64,000 bases of DNA, taken from positions 82,385 to 146,384 of the forward strand of contig NZ_ML660095.1 of the NCBI RefSeq assembly GCF_007004655.1, in the 5' to 3' direction. A model generated the notes under the pieces. The model was not told the origin of the DNA and searched no databases. It worked only from the letters and a program-made list of their open reading frames with translations. This stretch comes from Exilibacterium tricleocarpae (GTDB lineage: Bacteria > Pseudomonadota > Gammaproteobacteria > Pseudomonadales > Cellvibrionaceae). Shown here one piece after another: positions 29,862 through 38,651 of this stretch (positions are counted from its first letter, which is position 1; every line of letters starts with the position of its first letter). A program made the translations under genes and the position numbers.

Positions 29862-30821
29862 TCACGGCCCGCTATCGCAGCCCCAATCACTCTCGCCCCA
29901 GGTGACCACCGAGCCATCGGCTTTTAACGCGGCAAAGGCATCCCCCATGGAAAACACCTCTACTACGTTGCTGGCTAGTTCACTGCTCACGGCGCTGTCA
30001 TCGACGCCCAAACCACCCCAGGTGACCACCGAGCCGTCGCTTTTTAAAGCAGCAAAGGCCTTTTTTGTGGCTAACACCTCAACAACACCGCTGGCCAGGT
30101 CACTGCGCACGGCGCTGCTATCGCTACTGACACCAGCAAGTCCCCAGGTGACCACCGAGCCGTCGCCTTTAAAAGCGGCGAACGCTGTCTCTGTGGCAAA
30201 CACCTCGACTACACCGTTGGCCAAGTCACTGCGCACGGCACTGCTATCGCTGCCAAGATCACCCCAGGTGACCACCGAGCCGTCGCTTTTTAAAGCGGCG
30301 AAGGCAAAAGTGTTGGCCAACACCTTCACCACACCGCCGGCTAATTCACTGCTTACCGCATTGCTATCGCCGCCCCAATGACTATAGCCCCAGGTGATCA
30401 CCGAGCCATCGGCCTTTAACGCGGCAAAGGCAATGCCCGTGGAAAACACCTCGGCCACACCACTGGCTAACTCACTACTTAGCGCACTGCTATCGCCGCC
30501 GAAATTCCCGTCCCCCCAGGTGATCAGCGAGCCATCGGCTTTTAACGCGGCAAAGGCAAACCACGTGGAAAACACCTCGGTCACGCCGCTGACTAATCCG
30601 CTGCTTACCGCACTGCTATCGCCACCTTTATCACGATCGCCCCAGGTGACCACCGAGCCGTCGCGTTTTAATGCAGCAAAGGCGCCGGTCGTCGAAAACA
30701 CTTCCGTCACCCTAATGCTCTCATTGACGACAAGGCTGTCGGGCGATTGCTCCGCATAGGGCGCCAGCACTAAAAAATAGACAATAAAACCTATCATTAG
30801 ACGTTTCATCAATCGCATCAT
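29862..30821 (-). CDS. Exported RCC1-repeat protein (first copy)
   Basis: Protein of 319 residues with a signal-peptide-like start (MMRLMKRLMIGFIVYFLVLA) and about seven RCC1/BLIP-II-type repeats of 38-41 residues (FAALKADGSVVTWG then GGDSSAVSSELASGV). Seven such blades would suffice for one closed propeller. AAGGAG lies close to the ATG at 30821. It lies between its truncated paralog and the response regulator at 30984, all on the minus strand, which suggests a shared history with the adhesin/secretion locus. No catalytic motif is visible. Confidence 0.8.
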   Translation of the reverse strand: MMRLMKRLMIGFIVYFLVLAPYAEQSPDSLVVNESIRVTEVFSTTGAFAALKRDGSVVTWGDRDKGGDSSAVSSGLVSGVTEVFSTWFAFAALKADGSLITWGDGNFGGDSSALSSELASGVAEVFSTGIAFAALKADGSVITWGYSHWGGDSNAVSSELAGGVVKVLANTFAFAALKSDGSVVTWGDLGSDSSAVRSDLANGVVEVFATETAFAAFKGDGSVVTWGLAGVSSDSSAVRSDLASGVVEVLATKKAFAALKSDGSVVTWGGLGVDDSAVSSELASNVVEVFSMGDAFAALKADGSVVTWGESDWGCDSGP

Positions 30822-30983
30822 TTTTTCTCCTTATATCTTCCCAAGTTAATCCGTCATAATAAAGCGCGCATTAAATGCCGGTTGGTTTGCGTAAGTAGTT
30901 AAGTGACTCTGAATAGAGAACCTTGTGTGTTGGTCGAGGGGCTTATGGTTTTGCATCGCGATAGTAAATTGCTCTAAAGCGAC

Positions 30984-31724
30984 TCATTTTAAACAATACC
31001 CCTCACCATGAATCGTTCTTAAGCGATCACCGTTCCAGCCCGCTGCGCTCAGCTTTTTTCTGACTCGACCTAAATGTACATCCAGACTGCGATCATAGCG
31101 TCCCCGAGTTTTATTAAGCACGGTTTGATACAAAAAAGATTTCTTCAATACATCGCCTCTATACTGTAGCAACACCCAAAGCAAGCGAAACTCAGTGGGG
31201 GTAAGCCCGATACTCTTGCCATGTACCGATGTAGTCTTATTGGTCTTATCGAGATTAAGACCATCCAGTCGCAACTGGAAGACGTTATTGGTGGTTTCAG
31301 AACCAGCGCGACAGCGTCTTAACAAAGCCCAGACACGCAGCAACAGCTCAGTCTTATTAAATGGCTTTGTCAAGCAATCGTCAGCACCATGATAGAAGCC
31401 CTTGATCCTCTCTTCCTCTGCCCCGTCGTTCATTAGCATGATGACCGGTATTTGAATCGATTTGCGGAGAATGCTAAGCAGCGAGAGCCCATCAATTTCA
31501 GGCAGCGTGATGTCCATAATGATAAGCTGATAATGCTGAGTGGATAGGCGGTTCAAGCATTCTTCTCCATTAATGCAGCTATCTACGCTGTAACCCATGT
31601 TTTCGAACAGTCCCGAGAGCTCGCTGTTGAAACCAGGATCGCTTCCGACAAAAAGTATTTTTGCAGCCTGACCAAAAAAGTTCAGGCTGTTGTCGCTCTC
31701 TATGCTCCAATCTACGGCGATCAT
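30984..31724 (-). CDS. OmpR/PhoB-type response regulator with altered receiver
   Basis: Receiver plus winged-helix protein of 246 residues. The phospho-acceptor Asp is present (LIIMDITLPEIDG), and so is the Lys (LTKPFNK). The acidic pair is lost (KILFVGSDPGF), and the switch Thr is Met (VIMLMNDG). The DNA-binding domain is intact (GLTPTEFRLLWVLLQYRG, DVHLGRVRKKLSAAGW, TIHGEGYCLK). It follows the adhesin stub and precedes the RCC1 genes on the same strand. A decayed copy is at 21076-21545 and a 58-base fragment at 28754-28811. No sensor kinase is encoded in the window, and phosphorylation may not be the input. Confidence 0.88.
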   Translation of the reverse strand: MIAVDWSIESDNSLNFFGQAAKILFVGSDPGFNSELSGLFENMGYSVDSCINGEECLNRLSTQHYQLIIMDITLPEIDGLSLLSILRKSIQIPVIMLMNDGAEEERIKGFYHGADDCLTKPFNKTELLLRVWALLRRCRAGSETTNNVFQLRLDGLNLDKTNKTTSVHGKSIGLTPTEFRLLWVLLQYRGDVLKKSFLYQTVLNKTRGRYDRSLDVHLGRVRKKLSAAGWNGDRLRTIHGEGYCLK

Positions 31725-31759
31725 ACAACTGTTTTCTACCCAAAAATAACCGATGAGTC

Positions 31760-31864
31760 TTAGAATTGCTCTCCAGCCCTGGCTTGCACGACCAAGGCCT
31801 GAGACAAACTGAGCTCATGCCGCACGCTAGCTTCCCCAGCAGACGTTTCTAAGTAATAGTTCAT
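31760..31864 (-). pseudogene. Adhesin stub: first 34 codons only
   Basis: The frame from the ATG at 31864 reads MNYYLETSAGEASVRHELSL and ends ARAGEQF with a stop. It matches residues 1-33 of the large adhesin (21571-25947) almost exactly. The next base belongs to the adhesin's 3' flank, so about 4.2 kb of adhesin coding DNA was deleted here. It lies 128 bases after the HlyD gene, where the secreted substrate gene would be expected. Confidence 0.88.
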
Positions 31865-31992
31865 AACCGGTACCTTAGTTTAAACATGAGTAAAAAAACT
31901 GAATCTAATACATGCATGCTGCTGCGACATTTGCACTTTCGTTTGTAAACCAGATTCAACATCTATCTTTGTCATCAGCTATACCCCAATGG

Positions 31993-33135
31993 TCAGCGCT
32001 CAGAGAGCGCACCCTGAAAAGCGCGATTAATGGGCTTTAGGATGTATTGCAGCACGGTTCGCTTACCCGTCAGTATACTGGCGTTAGCAGTCATACCGGG
32101 CTTGAGTTTGAGGCCTGCAAATCTCGGATTGGTTATTGTAGCGTCATCATCAATACGCACGTTCACTCGGTAATACGTCAGCGTTTGCCCCGACACATTT
32201 TCATTTAGCGTGTCGGAACTAATGTAAACTAAACGCCCACTGAGCGTGCCATAGATGGAGTAATCGAACGCTTCCAAGGAAATACTCACGGGGAGGGACA
32301 GTTCAAGAAGGCCGATATCGATCGGGTTTACTTTGACCTCAATCAACATGTCATCATCAGTGGGCGATATCTGTAATAGCTCATCCCCTGGCCTAAGTAC
32401 GCCTCCCAAGGTGTTGATATTGAGGTATTTAACAATGCCGGTGACCGGCGAGGTGAGCGTTGTGTGATCGAGTACGTTTTTCCTTTCATTAAGTTGATGC
32501 TGCGTTGAGGCCAACTCAGCTTGAAGCCTGGTCGCTTCTTCCTGGGCCGTCTGATAATAGTCGTTTTGTAAGGCTATTCGCTCCCCTTTTAATTGCGCCA
32601 GTTCGCGTCTGGACTGGAGAACATCCATGCGACTAATATCACCCTTCAAATGGAGTGTTTTATTGATGGTAAGCATTTCGTCGGCGATGGCAATGCGTTC
32701 ATCCAGAATTGAGGTATTATCCTCCAGACTTCTTTTGCGCTGCCGGTACTGCCCCAGGTGCTGTCGAACAAAGCTCGGAAACTGGTCAAACTCATCACCA
32801 AAAACGGGCGCGACATTGTCTATCTCGGCTTTAGCTCTAATCAAACCTGCGCTTTGCGCTTTTAACTTGACTAAGCTTTCTTCATAAGCGGCAAGAGCCC
32901 GTTCACGCTCAAGTACTGCCAGCGTTTCACCCGCTTGAACATGCTGTCCTTCGTGAACTAACAACTCTTCAAGTACCCCACCATCAGCAACTTGGATTAT
33001 CTGCGTACGAGCCCCCGGAATGACTTGCCCTTGCGCTTGAATGTATTGATCAATTTCAAAGACTGCCGCCCACATAATAAACAGCGTAAAACCGCTAAAT
33101 AACCAGACAGTGACTGATGGCGTAATCCTGTTCAC
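31993..33135 (-). CDS. HlyD-family type 1 secretion periplasmic adaptor
   Basis: Membrane fusion protein of 380 residues linking the inner-membrane ABC exporter to the TolC channel. One N-terminal membrane helix (VTVWLFSGFTLFIMWAAVFEI) is followed by a lipoyl/barrel-sandwich half (GVLEELLVHEGQHVQAGETLAVLE), a long coiled-coil hairpin (about 90-230), the second lipoyl half (SPVTGIVKYLNINTLGGVLRPGDEL), and the RTX-adaptor C-terminal motif NPRFAGLKLKPGMTANASILTG. The start is GTG at 33135, overlapping the ABC stop (GTGA). A remnant of its 3' end lies at 26072. Confidence 0.93.
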   Translation of the reverse strand: MNRITPSVTVWLFSGFTLFIMWAAVFEIDQYIQAQGQVIPGARTQIIQVADGGVLEELLVHEGQHVQAGETLAVLERERALAAYEESLVKLKAQSAGLIRAKAEIDNVAPVFGDEFDQFPSFVRQHLGQYRQRKRSLEDNTSILDERIAIADEMLTINKTLHLKGDISRMDVLQSRRELAQLKGERIALQNDYYQTAQEEATRLQAELASTQHQLNERKNVLDHTTLTSPVTGIVKYLNINTLGGVLRPGDELLQISPTDDDMLIEVKVNPIDIGLLELSLPVSISLEAFDYSIYGTLSGRLVYISSDTLNENVSGQTLTYYRVNVRIDDDATITNPRFAGLKLKPGMTANASILTGKRTVLQYILKPINRAFQGALSER

Positions 33136-35225
33136 GAAGAGGCCGCCATTCTAGGATCAGGGCTTGATAACTTTTTCAAAACCACGTCTTTCGGGCCATC
33201 CAATACGACCTTGTGGTTTGCAATGACAATCAAGCGACCAACAAGGTCCAACAGCTCTACTTTATGCGTCACTAGAACAAGCGTGTGATGGTCAGCAATT
33301 GACGATTTCAGTGTGGCAATGACTTTAGATTCCAGCTCTTGATCCATTGACGCTGTCGGTTCGTCAAGCAGCCATATTGAACTATCACGCAGAAGAGCCC
33401 GCGTTAGGTTTAATAGCTGTTTTTGCCCTCCGGATAAACCTGTTCCTCCCTCATAGATTGGCCGGTATAAGCCTTGAGGGTGTCTGGCTAACAAGGCGTC
33501 AAACAGACCTGTCTTACGAGCAGCTTGCAAAATAACATCGTCACCGGGATCGAGCAGGCCCAAAATAAGGTTTTCTCGAACCGTCCCGGAAAACAAGCGA
33601 ACCTCTTGTTGCACATAGCTCATGCTTTCAGCCAGCCTGGGTTTTGATAGCTGCGAAAGATCCAGGCCATCGAGTAATACCCTGCCCTGCTGCGGTTTGT
33701 ATAGACCCGCCAATAAGCGCAGCATTGTTGTTTTGCCCGAGCCAACAGGTCCCACAACAGCCACTTTTTCACCGCTTTTTATGGTTAGATTCGCAATAGA
33801 TAGCGCGGTTATTTCCCCGTAGCTGACGACTGTATCCTCAAGTCGATACTCTCCTTTGATATCCTCGATAAGGAGCGGCTGTTCATGTCCGTGATGATCA
33901 CATTCCAGCGTCCATAGGCTGTCCAAATTCTGTGCCGCCGCCTTTGCATGTGCCCACTGGATCAATTGATTTGGAAGCTGGGCGACAGGTGCCAGCACCC
34001 GCCCGGATAAGATCGAGCAAGCTATCAGGGCGCCCATGGTTAACTCACCTTTGCTGACCAGCAAAGCACCTGAGGCAATAAGCGCGACAAAAGAAGCTTG
34101 TTGAAAGATCCCAACCAAGTATTGAGACCGTTCGCTGATGCGGCGAATCTCGATCTCATGAGAGCGCGCCTGATCGGTGTTTTCCAGCCATCGAGACAAC
34201 AAGCGCCAACCGCTTTGTCCGGCTTTTATGGCTTCGGCACCTTCGATGGTTTCGACAAGCAGGCCGGTACGCAAATTGGTTGCGTTATTGAGTGGCGCCG
34301 CCAGCTTCGCAACGCGCCCTTTATAGATTAGTCCTAATGAAACAGCTAGACAAAAGAAGGCAAAGGGAATGAGTGCCAGATATCCCCCAATTAGAAATAT
34401 CACCGTTATGAAAAGCAGTGCATAAGGTGCGTCCACCAAAACATGAGTTGTAGCCCCCGTTATAAATGAACGAATAGTCTCGTAACCCCGCATTTGCGAT
34501 GCCAGGCCCCCAACACTCTTGGGTAGCTGATCAAGCCTGATGGCTAGAAAGCGAGTATAAATAGTGCGCGCCAGTGATTTATCGAGTTCGTCGATCAAGG
34601 TTTCAAATAGCCTTGACCGGACATGCTTGCTGACAAACTCGTAGATGAGTGCAATAGAAGCACCCAGGGTTAGTACTAGCAACGTCTGTGAGGCCCCGGT
34701 CGGAATCACTCGGTCATAGACCAGCATCGCATATAGGGAGACGGCAATACCTACGGTATTGATCACTACACTGACCAACATTACACTCAGCAGCAGTTTT
34801 TTATGGGACAATATTTCCTGACTAACCAACGCCGTGACTTTACTGCCGGAAAAAGTAAAGGGTTTAGAGGGCCTGACCACTGCAACGCAGGTCGTGGAGA
34901 GCGTTTTTTTTGCTGCTTCAATCCAGTGATTAGACTGTTCACACCAACGCTGCACTATCCATGCACCGGCAGCATTTTGTCCGCGAACAACGGTCCAGCC
35001 AATGCCCGGCAGATACGCTAGTGCTGGCGTATTTGATACATCCACCGACGATAGCCATTGTGGCGAAGGTAAATACAATCCCTTGAACAGCGCCGATAGA
35101 TATTCTTGCGGGTCGGCCGAGTCAATGGTTTTAGAGATATCTTCAACAGCAAGCCAATCCATAGACTCGCCTTGGAGCTGTGCGATTTTGGATAAGCAGG
35201 GTAGCAGGCCGGCGCTAATACTCAT
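33132..35225 (-). CDS. Type 1 secretion ABC transporter (HlyB/LapB-like)
   Basis: Inner-membrane ABC exporter of 697 residues. The N-terminal ~130 residues look like a degenerate C39-like domain with no catalytic Cys motif, as in RTX adhesin exporters. A six-helix membrane domain follows (about 150-430). The ATPase domain has Walker A (GPVGSGKTTMLRLLAG), signature (GTGLSGGQKQLLNLTRALL), Walker B with the catalytic Glu (IWLLDEPTASMD) and the H-loop (VLVTHKVELL). The ATG at 35225 overlaps the TolC stop (TGATG), pointing to coupled translation. Confidence 0.93.
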   Translation of the reverse strand: MSISAGLLPCLSKIAQLQGESMDWLAVEDISKTIDSADPQEYLSALFKGLYLPSPQWLSSVDVSNTPALAYLPGIGWTVVRGQNAAGAWIVQRWCEQSNHWIEAAKKTLSTTCVAVVRPSKPFTFSGSKVTALVSQEILSHKKLLLSVMLVSVVINTVGIAVSLYAMLVYDRVIPTGASQTLLVLTLGASIALIYEFVSKHVRSRLFETLIDELDKSLARTIYTRFLAIRLDQLPKSVGGLASQMRGYETIRSFITGATTHVLVDAPYALLFITVIFLIGGYLALIPFAFFCLAVSLGLIYKGRVAKLAAPLNNATNLRTGLLVETIEGAEAIKAGQSGWRLLSRWLENTDQARSHEIEIRRISERSQYLVGIFQQASFVALIASGALLVSKGELTMGALIACSILSGRVLAPVAQLPNQLIQWAHAKAAAQNLDSLWTLECDHHGHEQPLLIEDIKGEYRLEDTVVSYGEITALSIANLTIKSGEKVAVVGPVGSGKTTMLRLLAGLYKPQQGRVLLDGLDLSQLSKPRLAESMSYVQQEVRLFSGTVRENLILGLLDPGDDVILQAARKTGLFDALLARHPQGLYRPIYEGGTGLSGGQKQLLNLTRALLRDSSIWLLDEPTASMDQELESKVIATLKSSIADHHTLVLVTHKVELLDLVGRLIVIANHKVVLDGPKDVVLKKLSSPDPRMAASS

Positions 35226-36499
35226 CACGATTCTCCCAACACTGAGTCCACGCCCTGAGTCAGGATATAAAGGCGCCAAGACACCAAGACTGATGAAGCT
35301 CGGGCGTCTGCAATTTGAAGTTCAACCTGGGTTAACTCACGCGCAGCATTCAGCAGATCCAACCAGGTTCGTGAACCGGACAGAAATTGACGCTCAAACG
35401 ATTCATAAACATCCTGTGTAGCCTGTTTTGATTGCATCAATGCGGTAAGCCTTCGGGCAACAGACACCTGGAGCAATTTGTCTGAAACGATGTTTGAATC
35501 CAGTAGTTGACGTTGGCGCTCAATATTTACCAAGGCCGCCTCTCGGCGCAACCGGGCCGCTGACACAATGGATCGACTTGATAAGCCTGCGCCAAACTCC
35601 GTGGTAAATTCGATAAATATGCGATCAGATGGCGATGTATCGTCGTAAGCAAAATTGCCGTACTGCCGCTCAAGCCGCAGGTTTATTTTTGGCATATACG
35701 TCGCACGCGCGCTGAGGATATCGGCGTCAGCAATACCCACTTCTGCAACCGCCGCCGCTGCGGAAGGACTATTGTTCCAAGCCCGCTCTTTAAGCATTTC
35801 GAGCCCTATGTCTATTTGCTTTGGTTTCGGGTACTCGTTAACCAAATCAGATGAGTCAATCGGCTTTCCGACAAGCTCGGCCAGTACTGCCAGGGCGGTT
35901 TGTTCTTCAGCAATCGTTGCGGCCAAATCAGCTTCAGTCAGCGCAACCCTGGCCTCGGCCAACGCCAGGTCACTTTCAGAAGATGCGCCATTTGAGGTGC
36001 GCCGGCGCACTTGTTTCGACAGGTTTTGGTGAACTAATAAACTAGTCTGCCACGCAGCCACTCTTCTATTTGCGCTGTACCAATCGACATAGGAGACAAG
36101 TACCCGGATAGCCAAGCCCTGCTCGGCTTGGTTAATTTCCGATTCCCGTAGATTAAAATTAGCCTTCGCCGACTTTAATCTGCCGGTCACCGCCCCACCT
36201 GTCCAGATAGGTTGAACAAGCCCTACTGAGGACACTTGATCATCCCCTTCGTAAGACGGATCATCATCAGGCGCAGAGGTGCCTTGCGCTCTCACTGTAA
36301 AGCTGGGAAAGAATTGCCAGCGTGCGTAATCAATATCAGCACCAGACGCATCACGCAATATACGACTCGCCTGCACTTCCGGGTGACTATCGAGAGCAAG
36401 CTTAATTAGCTGGCCTAGCGACTCGGGTCTAGACAGAGGAGAGACAACACTTAGACAAACGCAAACAAGCCATTTTAGATATGGAATTTCCGCTCTCAT
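35225..36499 (-). CDS. TolC-family outer membrane protein of the type 1 system
   Basis: Outer membrane channel of 424 residues. The ATG at 36499 has GGAGGTG upstream and opens a signal peptide (MRAEIPYLKWLVCVCLSVVS); the frame extends further back without a good site. TolC repeats are visible (LGQLIKLALDSHPEVQASRIL, LAIRVLVSYVDWYSANRR, SGSRTWLDLLNAARELTQVELQ). It is the first secretion gene of the TolC-ABC-HlyD operon, with stop-start overlaps at both following junctions. It is distinct from the housekeeping tolC at 301. Confidence 0.9.
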   Translation of the reverse strand: MRAEIPYLKWLVCVCLSVVSPLSRPESLGQLIKLALDSHPEVQASRILRDASGADIDYARWQFFPSFTVRAQGTSAPDDDPSYEGDDQVSSVGLVQPIWTGGAVTGRLKSAKANFNLRESEINQAEQGLAIRVLVSYVDWYSANRRVAAWQTSLLVHQNLSKQVRRRTSNGASSESDLALAEARVALTEADLAATIAEEQTALAVLAELVGKPIDSSDLVNEYPKPKQIDIGLEMLKERAWNNSPSAAAAVAEVGIADADILSARATYMPKINLRLERQYGNFAYDDTSPSDRIFIEFTTEFGAGLSSRSIVSAARLRREAALVNIERQRQLLDSNIVSDKLLQVSVARRLTALMQSKQATQDVYESFERQFLSGSRTWLDLLNAARELTQVELQIADARASSVLVSWRLYILTQGVDSVLGES

Positions 36500-36865
36500 A
36501 CAACAACGACACCTCCGTGAGGATATTTTATGTGAGAGACTACTAAATCCATGTTCTCTAAGGGCAACATCCTTAAAAAGATCTTTTTGATAACCCGGTC
36601 CCAAATACCTCCCAATTTCACAAGGATTTTTTTGAGAATACAGTTTCCACCTTTCTATGCTACTATTGCTAACGGACAAAAGTATTTCGCAAAAAATATT
36701 GAAAATTTCCACTCAGAATTGACTCGATAGCCTGAGTAATCAATACGAACCATCCACGCTTAAAAAACTCAATGGCTTTTATTAGATCGCCAGCTTTAAC
36801 ATAGACGGCATTATTCTCGTTTTGAGAAGTACACCATCTTCAGAAAGTTGCCGCACTTTTTGTGA

Positions 36866-37126
36866 TCAGTGACTTTCATATAACTCCTGATAACTGAGAC
36901 CATTCCAGGCAGAGAAGACTGGCTTTAGATCACTATCGCATAGATTCTCTGGCTTCAAAATCTTGCCATGCTTTTTTGCTATTATTTGCGCTGCAAATTT
37001 TATATAAAAACCACAATCCAAACATTCGATTGCTATTTCATCAGACGTGGATTCTCCTGCCTCTATCAGTTGAACACAAAGTTGTCTAGAGGAGCAACAT
37101 GGGCAACCACATAGGTTTGGAATCAT
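36866..37126 (-). CDS. Small zinc-ribbon-like protein (Lar-like)
   Basis: Protein of 86 residues with two cysteine pairs in a zinc-ribbon pattern: CGCPCCSSRQLC near the start and IECLDCGFY about 25 residues on. The arrangement resembles restriction-alleviation (Lar) type ribbons, but the match is only of pattern. The ATG at 37126 (GGAG upstream) is used because the copy at 26326 starts at the same Met. It stands upstream of the secretion operon in both copies of the locus, which suggests a functional link. Confidence 0.6.
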   Translation of the reverse strand: MIPNLCGCPCCSSRQLCVQLIEAGESTSDEIAIECLDCGFYIKFAAQIIAKKHGKILKPENLCDSDLKPVFSAWNGLSYQELYESH

Positions 37127-37297
37127 ATTCTCCGTCAATGCTCTATGTTTTTGATTAAGTAGTAGTAAGCAATGTTAAGCAGGAAATTTCATTCGGTAAA
37201 TATGCATATTGCATCTTTTGTCTTTCTTTTTGCTAAAGTACTAAAATTGTGTCTAATGTTCGGCTTCAGAAAATTTTTTAAGTTACAAATCATTTTG

Positions 37298-38011
37298 TTA
37301 TAGTAAGTTGAAAGTTCCTTCTGGGATTAGGTATCCTTTATTCCGGACTGTAATTATAACTGTAGACTTGTCAGAGTACATTTCAATTTTTTTTCTGAGT
37401 TTGCTTGCGATATTATCTACGGCTCTATCCATCGGATTCCACGCCCTTTCAAATATGGCTTTATACAAGGTGTCTCTAGATACAGGCTTTCCCTGATTTT
37501 CCAGTAGCGTCTTTACGAAGATAAATTCGGATGAATTTAATGTGACATCCCGACCATCTACAATCAGTCTTCTTCTTTTTATGTCGAACACATTGGCATT
37601 GCTATCGAGCAAATCGATATGTGGATTTGTTGCCGGATGGGATGAATTTTTATAGACCCTTAGAAGCGAATTGATTCTCGCCAGTAACACCCTGGTATCG
37701 AAAGGTTTATGTATGTAGTCGTCAGCGCCGACCTCCAAGCCTACAGCCGTGTCAACGGCTTCAGTTAAAGTCGTTAATAATATTAGGGGGGTTCCTATAG
37801 TCTCTTTTATCCATTTTGCAAGACTTATTCCTTCACCGCCGGAGAGAACGACTTCCATAATTACTGCATCGTAATTATTCTCTGAAATTTTTTCCTTAGC
37901 GTCCGATATATTTAGCGCATTGTCATTCTTTATCCCATGCTTCGCAAAAAAGGCTGTGAGGCCATCGATAACCTCTTTGTCTTCGTCTATCGTAATAAAC
38001 TTTCTTCCCAT
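37298..38011 (-). CDS. OmpR/PhoB-type response regulator with Glu at the phospho-acceptor site
   Basis: Receiver plus winged-helix protein of 237 residues. The ATG at 38011 follows GGA and an A run and places the receiver at residue 2 (KFITIDEDKEV, acidic pair kept). The expected phospho-acceptor Asp is Glu (DAVIMEVVLSGGEG), while the Thr (LILLTTLTE) and Lys (YIHKPFD) remain. Such a Glu can mimic the phosphorylated state. The winged helix ends VRNKGYLIPEG. It lies upstream of the zinc-ribbon and secretion genes on the same strand and may control them. Confidence 0.87.
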   Translation of the reverse strand: MGRKFITIDEDKEVIDGLTAFFAKHGIKNDNALNISDAKEKISENNYDAVIMEVVLSGGEGISLAKWIKETIGTPLILLTTLTEAVDTAVGLEVGADDYIHKPFDTRVLLARINSLLRVYKNSSHPATNPHIDLLDSNANVFDIKRRRLIVDGRDVTLNSSEFIFVKTLLENQGKPVSRDTLYKAIFERAWNPMDRAVDNIASKLRKKIEMYSDKSTVIITVRNKGYLIPEGTFNLL

Positions 38012-38080
38012 TTTTTTTCCAATCAACCAACAAGAGCGAAAATGAAGGCTGTACCCTCTCAGCATGTATTTAAAAGCCAA

Positions 38081-38651
38081 TATGTAACTTTTTTGTAGGT
38101 ACAGCCTAAGATAACTGTTACATATTAAAACAATGCATTCACGCTTAAGCCTTGGTTAAGATGGCGCGCGCGTATGTTGGATGATCATTTATAGATGTTT
38201 AAAAGGATAGAAAATTTACGTTATTTACGTTATTTACGTTATTTACGTTATTTACGTTCGTTGTAATTTACACCGCATTTTTATCAGGTGGTTAATCACC
38301 AGTCATTTGTTAAACGCATCTGTTTGTATGTGAATGGTTTGTTGGCGAACTTCTCCCAATTTAGGTTCTTTTATTACTTGCTATTGATTTGTGACAGAGT
38401 ACTTAAAAACCGTCATAACTCAATCTTTTGGTTGTGAGAGTCGGGTGTTAATAGTATGTTGCTTAGCGTCTGGCTACGCAGCGTTGTAGGCTTTTTTCCC
38501 CTTTGCGTTTCAAGTGCACGGTTAGTAAATTGCGATTACTTTATATCCTGTGGCAGTTCGAGTCGTAAAGAACATTCTGGTGTGCAATACATGTTGTTTG
38601 GGGGGGGCAAGCCACACATAATAACATTTTTATCTTGATGTAAGGATCATT
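38081..38651. other. Intergenic stretch between divergent genes
   Basis: About 570 bases with no supported gene. It separates the response regulator (-) from the FG-GAP lipoprotein (+) and should hold both promoters. A 9-base tandem repeat lies at 38215-38256. A 60-codon frame at 38456-38638 has no recognisable feature. Base composition is AT-rich. Confidence 0.4.
38215..38256. repeat. Tandem repeat of TTATTTACG
   Basis: Four perfect copies of the 9-base unit TTATTTACG (38221-38256) preceded by a partial copy (TTTACG, 38215-38220). The unit length is a multiple of three, but no gene crosses it. Copy number may vary between strains by slippage. Confidence 0.9.

Noticed and set aside
29035-30759. 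Several plus-strand frames rich in Thr, Leu and Ser
   Set aside because: They are opposite-strand readings of the RCC1 repeats and simply mirror their periodicity.
38215-38256. Possible CRISPR array
   Set aside because: Units are 9 bases with no spacers; it is a simple tandem repeat. No CRISPR array or cas gene was seen anywhere.
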